A stretch of 64,000 nt of DNA from Antedon bifida. Its lineage: Eukaryota > Echinodermata > Crinoidea > Comatulida > Antedonidae. This document shows positions 33,583-46,140 of this stretch, in pieces. The position numbers and the translations under genes are program-made. The DNA is taken from assembly GCA_963402885.1 (NCBI GenBank), contig OY727100.1, positions 20,431,665 through 20,495,664 of the forward strand, written 5' to 3'. Below the pieces are notes generated by a model. That model was given only the letters and a program-made list of their open reading frames with translations. It ran no database searches and had not been told where the DNA came from. The stretch's first letter is position 1. The number at the start of each line of letters is the position of its first letter.

Positions 33583-36500
33583 CATCCATTCAAGTCTTTA
33601 GCTAGAACATGAAATAAAAAATAACACAACACTTAAAGAATACAGCTGTGGTGATGGCATATAGCAAAAAAAACAAAAAAAAAACTATACTGTACAGTAA
33701 TTATTAGGAATTTGAGTTGTCATTGTCTTTGTTTTAACTATACCTAATACATACGTAATCTTAATTTACAAATAAAAATATATTAATTTATGTTTATACA
33801 ATATTGATACTTCTTCTATATCAACAATACATTTTTGTTCAATCAATCAATCAACCAACTTTAGAATATATAGAACCATAAAGAGTACTAAATGCTTTTA
33901 TGTGCTGATCACTTTAAAAAAAATGATTTAAAACAGACTAACATAATAATACAAATTCAATATTAGTTCATCTGTATGAATCTCTATAGCCAGCTTGCAT
34001 AACAGAAATAGGTTTAAAAGTAAAAAGCTGGAAATTACGAGAAAACACATTAGCATGACCTCCAAAATTAGATAGAACAAAAATTAAAAAACAAATTGTT
34101 GTTGTGAAAAGTGAGGCCGTATCAATTTGATCTCTGGTGCGTGTGCGTACAATTTAAGGACTATAGTGCTGTTTGGCTGTATCACACCAAGAGTGAAAGA
34201 GTCGCTATCCAATGGGGTTTGAACAATGCCATAAAAGCAGAAAAAAAAAAAAATCAGAATTGATGCATATGTCTTTACACAATTATTGTCATAGAAATTG
34301 TGATTGCATAACTTAAAAAATAGCTATAACAATATATATATTCAAACATTTTTTTGTGCATGCCACTGCGCTTTTTAAGTTTTTAAATAAAGATTCTTAC
34401 TGTATGACCGATGTTGAAGGGTCCTCCTTAAATAAAGAGAAAACAAACATAGATATTGTAACATTAATAACTTAATAACTTCTAATAAATAAACCTGTAC
34501 TTCATTAGCAATTTCTACAATACAATGATTTAATTTCTGAGACAGAATAGTTCGCTTGATTGAGTTTGGTCACCCTATTAATTACTCCCTTACCCAAACA
34601 AAATATTTAAGTTGATTGATTGATTGATTGATTGAAGTAAAAGGTATACATTCAACTCTATTGAAACAGGACTTTTTGGAATGAATATCAAGCAAAAAAT
34701 AAACTATTCATGTTCCACCTGAAGCTAAAAAAAAGTAATCAAGAGAATAAATAAATAGCAAAGTTTATACCCACCAGATGTTTCTTGATGTTCTGCTAAA
34801 AGTTCACTACCTTCATCAACAGGATTTGTCTTCGAAAACAAAATTGAAACAGATTTTACATTTAAGGATGTTTTAAAATACTGTAATGTTTAACACAATT
34901 ATTTAATTTTTTTTTTTCAATATGACAGTAAAATACATAGAATAATTCAATTTTTTTTTAAATCAACATTAATTGTTGGTTGTTTCATGTGGTAGGATAT
35001 TTCTTGCCTTGACAGTTGTAAAATAAGATGATTTTGAGATTGATAGAAAATTCAGAAACTGTAAATAAATAGCAAGATAGCTCGGCATAACATTGTAAGC
35101 ATATATGCTATATTTATTTATCTATTTAAGAATTTGTAGGAAAGTGAAAATTCAATATACTGTATATCAACATACAAAATAACTAGACATAATTTAATGT
35201 TAATGACTGGTAGAATAATGATGGTAGAATTAATTATTGACCTAGCATTTTAAGAGTAAGGTTTGGGAGTAGATATTTATATCCGACAGATATACCAATA
35301 TGATATACAATAGATAATTATTTATTATTTTCAAGTTAGTTGAGAATCAAAAGTTAGTTTTATACTATTCTCATATTACCAACCTCGGATGTTTCTCCAG
35401 ATTTAGGAAGTGCAGAAGTGTCAACAAGAGGAACATCTGCACCATCAGGATCTTCTCTTTCACTGCCGTTCATGCGAATCTCTTCACCACTTCTACTACC
35501 ACTGCTGTAGGGTTGACACAATAAAAGATAATATTACAACACAGGTACCTCTGTACAATCAAGACATTCTCTTTCATTCACCCTCAGCTAATACTCTACA
35601 CTCCTCTGTTGCAACTGGGTCAATATAATAAACAGTTTTTTTGTTATAAATTGAAATAAAATTTATTGTGAGAGTTTTCATACTTTGATTAAAATTTAAA
35701 AAAGTAAAAATAATGTATGTAATTATGTTAGGTAAAGGTAAGTCTGTCCAGTATTCAGTTCTGAACGTAGAGGAATGAGCTGTTAGGAGCTCATTGTACT
35801 AAGCCTCGGCATTATGTGGTAGGGTGGCCAGTTTCTTTCCACGCCGCCTTATCCTCTCTAGTATTTTCAACCAGGTACTCATTTACAGCTGAGTAGACTG
35901 GGAGTTGTCAGGAATAGAACCCAGGTCTCTCTGTATGACAGTCACGTGTCCTAACCACTCGGCTATCCAACTTCTTATCATTATGTTACAATGGTGAAAA
36001 AACCTAAACTAACCTGTGTTTCTTTTTATCTTTACTGTTGTATTCAACTATGACATAAAACAAAGAGTTAATGCATTTAATAGAATATATTGAAACAGAC
36101 AAATACAGTCAATGTATAAACTGTACATGAAACATTTTATTAAAAAGGAAAGTGAATCAATAAGGTTTTATTGTCCAAAAAAATACAATAAAAAATAATA
36201 ATTACATTAATTAACTGATGATTTGAAAAAAAATTGAAATAAAATAGTATGAAAAATAATAATACTTTAGGATAAATAAAAAATATGTAATAACTTCAAT
36301 TCAATTCAATTCAATTTCTTTATTGCTGCAAATGCCATCAAGGGCTAATATCCGCTTAAACATACTACATCATACAAACATATTTATACATATTTACATT
36401 TAAAATTTAAACACATAACATTTATAGGCATTACTACTGTAGTAGTTATTAACTTACATGATTTGAGGCAGTATTCAATACAACAAAATCCACAAAAGTA

Positions 36501-39500
36501 AGCACAGCAATAACAGATAAACTGACAGACTGTTTTCCAACTACTGAATTGCTGTTGATTTGAACCAATCACCTTCTCTTCTTTCTTTATTCCAAAAGTC
36601 TTGAACCTTGCAATACTTGGACGGTATTTAAAACTCATCTCAACTAGTTCACCACCTTCAACTGTCACTGTATCTTTATTACTCCACTCAATATTCTTGC
36701 AATACATAAAATCTAAAAGTAAAATATTATCCTTAATATTTAACATTGTTTTAATGTTATTATCAAACTTTATATATTATTTGAAAATAAATTATTCCAT
36801 CTAGAAAATTTGTTTGTTCTCTAGCACTGTCTGTGTAATATTTTCCAGAACATATCGAATTGGTTTTCAACAAGAATTTAAAATGGTGTAAACAAATAAA
36901 CAAAGAAGCTATTATCAATTATTATAATACATTGTACATTAATCATGGACATTCATTTTTTTACACAAAATCTGAATGAAGAAATAATAAAAAATGGTAT
37001 AAAACAGTATAATAAATAATGTTAATGAATGAATATTAAGAAAACTATATTTATTTAAATTCCATCTAAATACACATGCTAAATGCTATGAAATTTATAT
37101 AAATATTATTTAATTCACTGTGCAAATAAGAGCACTGAGGCAGACATACCTTATTGAATTCAAATGGGGCATTTAAAAATAAAACAATTAAGGGATAACC
37201 TTATATGCCATGCTATGCAAACGAGGCAAATATTTAAAAATGGGAGATGATACTTTACTTACAAACAAGAAACAGTAACCATAGGAACAAACCAACAACA
37301 ACAACAACAATCAGGAAGATGAGGATGAACGATCCAGCACCTGTTGAGCGTGTAAAAAAATATTCAAGACTTCCATTATTAAAACACAGATACATTTATG
37401 AAAGCTAAGGTATTGCTTAAAACAGAATTATTCTTATTATTTTATAATAATATTATTAAACTAACTTTTAAAACCAAAGCACTAAAATATTTTAAAATGC
37501 TGTCCAGAAAATCATCAACTCTTAGTAAGTCAAATATGATATTTTACATATATTAATCATTGATAATCATACAATTTTACATTTGTTAATTTTGTAGGTG
37601 TGGCTACTATAATACAGGAACTGTAGTACACTGTAATGTGTTTATTTTGAATCTATATACAAAAAAATCACAATGATTCAGGATGACCCAAATTAATACA
37701 GTACTAATAAAAATAAATATCTAACTAAATTGTTTACTTATCTAGAAAATAATAGGAAATTGAATAAAGGAAGTCACTCAGTAAGCCTAGTAAAACAATG
37801 TGGTAATACAGATGAATTTTCCACCAGTGGTGTATACCGACAATACATTATTTATCAATTTAAAATCACAATCAAATTCATTGAATTGAGTAATAATGTT
37901 CCAACAACCTCAAAAGTTGCACTAATATGCCTAGAATAGGATCATTTTGCTAGATGCTAAAATTTGTCAAAAATGTATGCTATGTTAAGAAAATGTATGC
38001 TACTACTAAGGTCTGATTTGTGATAGACAATCACATCGAACAGTCATTCCTTTAGGTATATATATCAATTCCTAAAAATGTATATCTGTGTTTACTGGCA
38101 TTAAATATTAGTATTTTACTGTGAATAATGGGTTTGTTAATTTACTTTGCATTTGTAAATTGTAACTTAAATATTTTCTAAATAAACATGTTTGAATGGG
38201 TGCCATTAAATTGTAATGAGTGGGTAGGTGAATAGCAAGTGTTAGCAACATGAATTTCATATAATGGATTGAGTGAAAGTTTGTATTTTTATTTATTTTT
38301 TTGGTTTTTTAGATATTTGAGTGAATTAATATACATACATTATTCTGATAAAAAAAAAGTTGATAGGAATTTAAAATATTTAGTGTACATAGAAACATTC
38401 TATTGTAAACTTTTCAGTTAATAAAAAAGTAGCTGTCAAAAGGGAGCACCATAATGTACATTATAATGCTGTAGCATTATTATGTTTGATTGGAACAATG
38501 CTAGTAGATTAGAACCACTGATAAATCCAAATTGAGATTGATATACATTTTGGCAATTTTGTACTCAGAGTTTAAATGGAACTTTGGAACTTTCTTTTTT
38601 GAGATGCAGTCAGTGTTTACTTCTAGTTTTTGCTTCTATACAAACATGGTATCCAATGTTTAAAATTATGCGCATGCAGTTAACACATACTGTATGATGC
38701 CACTGAAAAAACAGTGCGATATGCACAAATGCTATTAAATAAATGTTTACTAACGGTGTACACAAAACATTATACATGAAATTAAGAGATTTATTTAAAC
38801 GAAACATGAATGCCTACAGTATAGTAAATTACCTGTATCACAGTTCCCTAGTGTGGTTGTATCATTAAGCTTTCCATTCTCTGCATAACATGTAAGACTT
38901 GATTGACATATCTCCTCATTAATTTCTATAGTTGCTGTATTTTCTCCTTTCTTAACCACTTCTCCATCTTGTAATATCAATACTGATAATGGCTTGGGAT
39001 AGCCCTCTGCTGTACATGTTGCAATACCATCTTCAGATGTAAAAGTAACAGTGATATCTAAAAGGATTTAAAGATCAGTGTGAATGCACATCCCGTATAA
39101 TGTACTGATAAAAATAAATGTAAAGCTGACCACTTAAAAACTAGTTTTAGTTCATGTTTATAAACACCTCAAATTTCTGTATTCAATTCTTGATTTTTCC
39201 AGAAATTCACAGTAGGCCAACAGGATGACAATGCACCCTATACTAATAGTTATACTTTGCTGTGTTCTCATGAAACAACAGAAGTTGTTGATACATGAGT
39301 ACTAACAAACAATAAACTCATATCTTAACTGGTACAGATAGTACTGTTACAGGTTCAAGTAATTGTCTACATAGAGACATCTGCTAGCCGTTGGCATAAA
39401 GTTGGTATTAGGATTAATGCTACTTTTAAAGGCACAATATTTTGTTGAGTGTACCACAGACATTGCAGATACAAAATAAAAAATAATCCCACACTCCACC

Positions 39501-41382
39501 ACATCAAAATTTCACAACCGCAATATTTTATTTATAATTAATGTATGTGCACAGATTAGTTAATGTTTAAATAATGTTTTACATACAATGTACAATCAAG
39601 TTTTTTCCAACACTTGTTTTAGCATCCTGTCCTTTAAACTGATCACTTTCTGCTTTACATGTATATCTCCCACCATCTTCTTCAGTAGCTGATTTAATAT
39701 TAAGAACTGACTCTGTACTGCTATTTGCAATCTCATATCTAGAAGGGTTGTTGACTGTCTGTCCATCTTTATACCAAGTAATGTGAGGAATAGGATCACC
39801 ATCAGGTTTACTACATGTAAAGGTCACTGATTGACCTTCATAGACAGTGCTTGCTGAAGCAATAAAAAGTGGTTGATCCAAGTCTAAAATGGAAAGTACA
39901 AAATGAACTTGCTTTACAAAATTATATTTACTAAAAGTTGATGCTAAACATGGTATCAATAAAGAACTATATTGTTTGAAGGTTTGCATGGCGAAATCGA
40001 ATGTTGATATAAAGTTTGCGGTACACCACGTGTGTTAGTTCTGAAAAGAACTGTTGAGTTTCTCGACGTTTCGATCAATATACTTTGATCGTCCTCAGGA
40101 GTGAGATTCTCACTCCTGAGGACGATCAAAGTATATTGATCGAAACGTCGAGAAACTCAACAGTTCTTTTCAGAACTAACACACGTGGTGTACCACAAAC
40201 TTTATATCAATAAAGAACTAGTAAACATCCCTTTTTAGTTGCTTGTTCTAATGTTACTGTTTCTGCTTTGTCATGCACGCTAAACTCCATCCAAAAAAGC
40301 TTCATGAAAGAATATACTGTAGTATAGTTTCCATATTAACTGTAGACTAAAGTGCTATATAATTAATATATTATTATATATAGTCATAATCATAAATGGT
40401 TATGCGGTTCATGCAAAAAGAGCCATTTAAAGAAAATTTTCCTTGAATTGAAAATAGGTAGACATTAAAGTACTTTATTTTATATGTTCAGTATTATGCT
40501 AAAATGACTGTAGGTGGTATACCCAGACTGGTTAAATTGAGTAAGAAGTAGTGGTTTCAAAACCTTTATAATAGTTGTTAGTACAGTGAATGATATTAAT
40601 ATTTGATAAATTTAATTAAATAACAAATTTAGACATGGGAATTTATATAATAGTGATTTTAGAATGATTTATTTATGACTTAAATTAAAAATAAATCCAA
40701 ATACCAAATACTATAGTAGAAAAATTCTATTCATTTTTATGATATTATACTCACAATATACAGTTAGAATAGATGGATTTGAGCTTTTAATATCTCCATT
40801 TGTTGTTTGTATCTCACACTGAAATCTTCGTCCAGAATCATTTCTCATTGGCTGTGACATCATCAAGTCAGCTTTCCCAAGTGTTATGTTTAATTTAAAA
40901 CGTCCATGTTGTATCTTCTTATCATTCACAAGGTTTGTAGAGCCATCGTCACTTAGTTCATCCCATTGTATTTCATCAGGTGTAGTAGAATTAAATTGTG
41001 AATAATCACAAGTTATCACCACTTCAGCATCACCTTCTTTAGATGTCTCGTCAGACGTTGTCACCAACTGAGGATTTGCTCCTAGAAAAAAAAAACATAC
41101 AAAAAAACACCAAATCACAAGTTTAAACATAACACGAATATGATCTGTAAATGATAGTACCTTTTGCAATCTACTAATAACAAATGTATAGTTTTATATA
41201 ACAAAACATTTTTTATTGATACTGTATCCACACATCCAATTTGAGAGTTAAAGTACACATACACTTTGTCATTTTAACATTATGACAAATTAAAAAGATA
41301 AGACATTAAAACAGCTCATAAAATAGCTTTTACCTTGAATAATACTCAGCAATATAACAAGGAAACAGACAGCTTCTAAAGC
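33583..41382 (-). CDS. Gene B receptor: three-Ig membrane protein, paralog of A
   Basis: Exons: 41382-41334 (hydrophobic leader EAVCFLVILLSIIQ), 41081-40755 (Ig 1), 39883-39587 (Ig 2), 39057-38833 (Ig 3), 37340-37263 (membrane helix FILIFLIVVVVVGLFLWLLF), 36712-36458 (SFKYRPS and Cys-rich hydrophobic exon), 36047-36014, 35504-35384, 34829-34771, 34426-34401 and 33595-33583. Phases agree across all eleven, giving about 495 residues. The leader exon has no ATG, unlike A, D and E, so the start codon must lie in an unseen upstream exon or has been lost. The tail resembles A but the YQMM motif is gone (reads GEEIRMNG). Continuing from 33583 into 30414 creates TGA, which may be the natural end (…SYNLNG). 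Divergent from E. Confidence 0.78.
35730..35975 (-). repeat. tRNA-derived SINE
   Basis: On the minus strand it starts GTTGGATAGCCGAGTGGTTAGG (A box) with GGTTCTATTCC about 40 bases later (B box), then a core reading CTCAGCTGTAAATGAGTACC. That core is shared in form (GGTGTATAAAATGGGTACC) with the SINE at 57993-58275. It lies in a gene B intron. Confidence 0.75.
36295..36385 (-). mobile_element. LINE/SINE 3' tail with AATTG pentamers
   Basis: On the minus strand, CTTGATGGCATTTGCAGCAA is followed by TAAAGAAATTGAATTGAATTGAA. This 3' UTR plus pentamer tail matches the type of tail seen at 45020 and 62007, a short 5'-truncated non-LTR insertion. Confidence 0.5.
40004..40210. mobile_element. Near-perfect 207-base palindrome (foldback MITE)
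   Basis: Two arms of about 100 bases, one mismatch near the outer ends, pair around a 3-base centre: GATCGTCCTCAGGAGTGAGA, TTC, and the inverse. The same 16-base word TATCAATAAAGAACTA occurs just outside on the left (about 39956) and on the right (about 40205). It sits in the intron between B Ig 1 and Ig 2. Confidence 0.8.
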
Positions 41383-41929
41383 CTAAAAAATTAGAAAAAA
41401 GCAGAATATCAATTAGTTTAAATGTGTATGCTCACTTTACATGTCGTAATATGTCTAACTAAACATTTTATTGAATTGAAATTGAACATTAATGTCAAGT
41501 TTGAGGTTATATTGCTGATGGCTTAAGATTATGAATGTCTAAATGTTAATTTGATAAACAAATTAATTTCAAAGTTTTAAGGTCAATTGAAAAAAAAAGC
41601 CGATATTGGAGAAAAGCGCAAGATTTCAGGTGAGTGGCACGCGACCTTGAGGTTGGGTAAAAAGCATGAATGTGAGACTGGATATGCATGGACATTATTA
41701 GATTAGACGTACAGTACAATAGATACAGTATGTACTGAACTGGAGATGAAACGCCTACATACTGTTACATGCTTTTATATACTGTATAGTAGTACAGTGC
41801 TCTGTCTGGTGTTGTTTCATTCGTCGATGATACTCACTATTTTATTTAAATAATAACATTATTAATTTGTATAATAACTTTAATAGCGAATTAACAAAGA
41901 TTTGTGCTTTTGATAAATACTACTAAAAC

Positions 41930-42482
41930 CAATTATATTTTATTTAATTCACACCGTAGAAAGTCTAAACTTAAACTAAAAAATCTAAATATTTATCTTA
42001 ATGGCAATATCATCAAACAGCCATCAAAAGTATATTTGCCATAAAATATCCAAATATATTGGGATTATTAACAAACTGAAGCAGCCAACTTTACCACTAA
42101 TATCATGAAACGAGTTGTAAGAATTATTTTGTTATCTCATGTTATTGCTCATAGTGAACCTATTTAAGAAGTTGAACATTCTAAATATTTATGATCTACA
42201 TAACATAAGTTTTATCTATAATTTATAAATATGTAAATAATGTATTGCCCAATCTCTTTCTCAAACATGTCTTGTAAACATAACGTTATGTAACATTTAT
42301 CATCTTAGAAATACCAAAGGATTGGAAGTACCATTACGAGGCTAAACAAGACTCAATGTTTTGTTATAGTACCGTATATCATGGTCATAAGTTATGGATT
42401 GAACTGTATACAAAAATGACTTGCTGTAAAAAACTTAAATATTTTAAAAATCTGTTAAAAACATATATTTCCAAATACAAAT
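41930..42482 (+). mobile_element. LINE reverse-transcriptase fragment, copy 1
   Basis: Broken frames read YICHKISKYIGIINKLKQ, then KRVVRIILLSHVIAHSEPLF and YNLYKYVNNVLPNLFLKH, a familiar end of a non-LTR reverse transcriptase. The reading frame is interrupted by stops and shifts. Close relative of 44460-45260. Confidence 0.7.
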
Positions 42483-42964
42483 AATGTGCCGTAATTGATT
42501 TTTTATTTGTTTTCTTCCTGTGTGTTCGGACAGTAGTTAAATTGTGGTTTTCAGTGATGAATAACTATAACACTTCTAACAATATTACTTTATTGCTATT
42601 ATATTTGACATTAAGATGACCTTCAAAGGGAACATACAAAGAATACAATTTAATGTACCACAGACCGTCTGAATCAAATTATTCCGGTGGGGTGGATCCA
42701 GGGGTAGCGCTTGCTTTGCGATACCATTTTTGAAAATTAAAATTAGATACGAAAACAAATATAGACACGCCTCCGTAAAATGTTGCACAAAGGGAGCGCA
42801 CTTGGTCAGACTGTCTCCCTCCTCAATTACCTAGTTTCGTTTCGTTTCCTGCCTCGCACTTTCTTTTGGGAAATGATAAAATGATGCCTCGCATTTTTTG
42901 TTGATGGCAAAACGATGCCTAACATAATAATTTGACATTCCTCTTTCCTTTTTTTATTACACCT

Positions 42965-43310
42965 AGCTAGCCTAAGGCTACTATACTAAAAAGCCTAGCT
43001 AGTACCTACTACTACTATGCTAGCTAGGCTGGGAGGGCCTATCTAGCTAGGCCTATAGTAGGGACCTATAATATCTCTAGCCTATAGTGCTATACTATAG
43101 GCCTAGACTAGTAAGTACTACTACTACACTAGCTAGCCTCTCTACTAGGGCCTAGCTAGTCTAGTTAGTGTAGGGGCCTATACTAGATAAATTAGGCCCA
43201 GAAAAAGAAAGCGGAGAATCTTAAACCAAATTAAAAACTGCTTACTAACTTTATGTCTAGGTCCAGGCCTACTACTAATAGGAATAGGCCTAAAAGTAGG
43301 CCGTATAGTG
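42965..43310. repeat. CTAG/GGCCTA-rich tract
   Basis: Dense overlapping palindromic words (CTAGCTAG, AGGCCTA, CTATAGGCC, ACTACTACTA) fill about 350 bases with no period I can fix. The same words are scattered singly through the window, but are most concentrated here. Confidence 0.7.
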
Positions 43311-43548
43311 GGTCTAATGTTTAATGCCATCACTCTTCCACAAGTTAAAATCTCTGGTCGACTGCAAGAAATCATTTAATGAAATGTTAATATATCTAAA
43401 TAAATCAAACGTAAGCGTATTTTATGTGGGGAATTCCCCTTGTTTTTTTTTTCTACGTAGGGCGCCACCAGCGGACGTTTCAAAGTGTTTGTATCGATCG
43501 ATCAATATTGGAACTAGAAAGATGGAGGAACTCGGACAGTGCAGCATA

Positions 43549-43920
43549 TTATAAGTATAATTTCCCTACATATGATTTACCCCAAATTGTTTTGTTTTGT
43601 CTTAGTGCAGAGTGTGATTTGGGTATTTGCAATAAGAACTTTTTTTTACTATTTTATATTTATTATTTTTTATTCTTAATAATATTTTATATTGTAATTT
43701 CTTTTTTACTATGAAACTTGACGTTACCTTAAGACTTCTCTCCTATCTTTTAACACTAGCAGGTCTGAAAATAATAATAAAAAGTGGTGCAGGATTGTGA
43801 TCCTGGTCCTTGACTACATCTATATGTGGTTCAATTTGGTAACTGGCAAACTTGTTGAGTAATCCTACAAACAGACAAACAGTACAGACACACGCGATCG
43901 ACTACGCGGAGGTAATACTT
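43549..43920 (+). repeat. Direct duplication, copy 1
   Basis: Runs from AGTATAATTTCCCTACATATG to GATCGACTACGCGGAGGTAAT and recurs at 46848-47247 with small insertions and deletions. No coding content; possibly part of a larger dispersed element, since a further shared word (ATGCAAAGGGT..ATGCGAAGTTG) follows at 44300 and 48590. Confidence 0.7.
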
Positions 43921-44459
43921 ATGTTATCCATACTTAACCTTACACTTTAAATGGTACACACAAAAAAGGTGCAGCCATACTGTACATAAAAATGCATGAC
44001 ATCCAAACGTCAATAATATTTTGAATAGGCCTAATAGAGATCAATAATTATGTCTGCTTTTGAACATTCAGGGGTATGGTTTGGATGTATATGGTATATT
44101 TAACACACATTTAAGTAGGCCCCTATTGATATGAATGTATAAAAAGGATCTTATTTATAACTTTTTTATCACAAACTCTGTACACGGAAAAGAAAAGAGA
44201 AATATATTTCCTGAAATGAAATGAATGATGAACTTTAATAAACATTAATAAATTTAATGCTCTTTTATTAAAGGCATTACAATGTTATCACCAATGCAAA
44301 GGGTCAATGCGAAGTTGTATATACAACTAAACATTTTATTTAATTAATTATTTTGCTTAATTTAATTAATTTTAATAAATATTCTTCCTTATTTGCAATA
44401 TTGTAACATTATCTGGGCAGCCGACTTTAATACTACTATATGAAAATTCTTAAGTTACA

Positions 44460-45260
44460 GAAACGAGTTTTATTTTATTGCTCATAGTGAATCTGCTTTT
44501 TTTTGGTGTAATTACCCATGAAAATCTAAATTGGTCTAGCCATCAAAAGTATATTTGCAATAAAATATCCAAATATATTGGGATTAATAACATAATGATT
44601 ATAAACAAACTGAAGCACTTTTTCATATTTTGCTTAATTTATATAATTAATTTTAATTAAATATTCTTCCTCGTTTGCAATATTGTAATTATCTGGGCAG
44701 CCGACTTTACTACTATATGAAAATTCTTAAGTTCCAGAAACGAGTTGTAATAATTATTTTGTTATCTCATTTTATTGCTCATAGTGAACCTATTTAAGAA
44801 GTTGAACATTCTAAATAACATAACATACAGGTTTTATCTATAATTTATAAATATGTAAATAATGTATTGCCCAATCTTTACAGTATCTCAAACATCTCTT
44901 GTAAACATAACGTATGTAACATTTATCATCTTAGAAATACCAAAAGATTGGAAGTACCATTTACGAGGCTAAACAAGACTCAATGTTTTGTTATAGTATA
45001 TGGTCCAAGTTATGGAATGAATTCAATTCAATTCAATTCAAAATTCTTTAATCATCCCACATGGGGCAATTCAAATAAAAAGGTCTGGATTAAAATGATC
45101 TTACAAAATACACAATATATCACAATACACAAAACAGTACAATATAACAAGAGTTAAAGTTCAAGAATTTAAAAGTTGGATGAACTGTACTGAACTACAA
45201 AAACGACTTAAAATATTGTTAAAATCTGTTAAAAACATATATTTCCAAATACAAATAATG
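44460..45260 (+). mobile_element. LINE reverse-transcriptase fragment, copy 2, with nested insertion
   Basis: Frames read NWSSHQKYICNKISKYIGI and KLKHF, then the same KRVV..LLSH..AHSEPI segment as 41930-42482. At 45020-45180 a second short insertion starting with ATTCA pentamers (a minus-strand non-LTR tail) interrupts it at GGAATGA/GGATGA, a likely target duplication. Confidence 0.65.
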
Positions 45261-45454
45261 TGCCAGAATTGATTTTTTATTTGTTAAATGAAATATCTAA
45301 TAAATTTAAGAATTTTTTTAGGATTATAATAATAGATCGATAGAGCTAATGATTTGTCATGCAGTTGTCATAAATTGTTCTCTTTACGTAATTGTTTGCA
45401 TAATAAAAGACACAGATGAAGATTCGCTATATTATACAGATATTGCCTGCTTAG

Positions 45455-45605
45455 AGGTGAAATATAAGATTTGACATCCCCGAGGGAATGATAATGATAT
45501 TATGTTCGAGGGAATATATATATCCCGAAGCGGCAGCTGAGGGATATATAATTCCCCTAAAACATAATATCATCCCGAGGGGATGTTAAATCTTATATTT
45601 TACCG
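45455..45605. repeat. Long hairpin with AAATATAAGATTT arms
   Basis: Left arm AAATATAAGATTTGACATCC then CCGAGGGAATGAT and ATTATGTT is mirrored by AACATAATATCATCCC, GAGGGGATGTTAAATC and TTATATTT. The centre also pairs (GGGAATATATATATCCC against GGGATATATAATTCCC). About 150 bases, non-coding, probably a foldback MITE. Confidence 0.7.
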
Positions 45606-46069
45606 ATATAAAAGGCGATATCTGTTATATTATATAGCCAAGAACAAGTCTGCTGGGTTGGGTGAAGCTAGGCTAGGCCTCCTATAGTATTTGTATTGTA
45701 TGTAAACAAGCCTCCTGCCTAGACACCTTACCTTGCGAAGAATAATATACAGATAATTACTAATTAATGATTCCTTGGCAATAAAATATTCACTTAGGCC
45801 TAGGTCGTTTAAATTAACAGAAGAATTTCCATCAATAAGCCTATTAATAATAATATTATAATAAGGTAGGCCGAATAAACAATTCGTCGTCTTCTCTTCG
45901 AGGAGCCGAATCACCGGATGTTCAGCGCGTACTAGTTACTAGGTTACTACCGTGAGTATTGACCAATCACAAACGGTGTTTCATCACATTTAGGGAGGAC
46001 TAATAACAAATGAGGGCGCTATGTATGCATAGTTTAAATAGTTTAGATGATTAATTTCTTCAAGCAACT

Positions 46070-46140
46070 TCCGTGGCGCAGTGGTTCAAGCGTTGTCTTG
46101 CGATGTGACAATTCCACCCGAGTTTAAATCCAGTAGATGA
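46070..46140 (+). repeat. tRNA-like sequence, probable SINE head
   Basis: CTTCCGTGGCGCAGTGGTTC (A box) and GAGTTTAAATCC (B box) are about 40 bases apart. It does not fold into a good tRNA. Just downstream a 50-base word (GAAAATTAC.CAGTCAATATC and an ATCTCGAG-like end) is repeated directly at 46179 and 46250. Confidence 0.45.

Noticed and set aside
40711-41169. Reading the B Ig 1 exon from an upstream ATG (MQKVLSF... or MFKLVIW...) as an unspliced start
   Set aside because: The hydrophobic stretch is the polypyrimidine tract of the Ig 1 acceptor (TTTTTTTTCTAG); A, D and E all use a separate leader exon and B has the matching exon at 41382-41334.
45630-45914. A 94-residue minus-strand open frame
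   Set aside because: No recognisable motif, no splice or paralog support, and it overlaps repeat-rich sequence with CTAGGCC words; probably chance.
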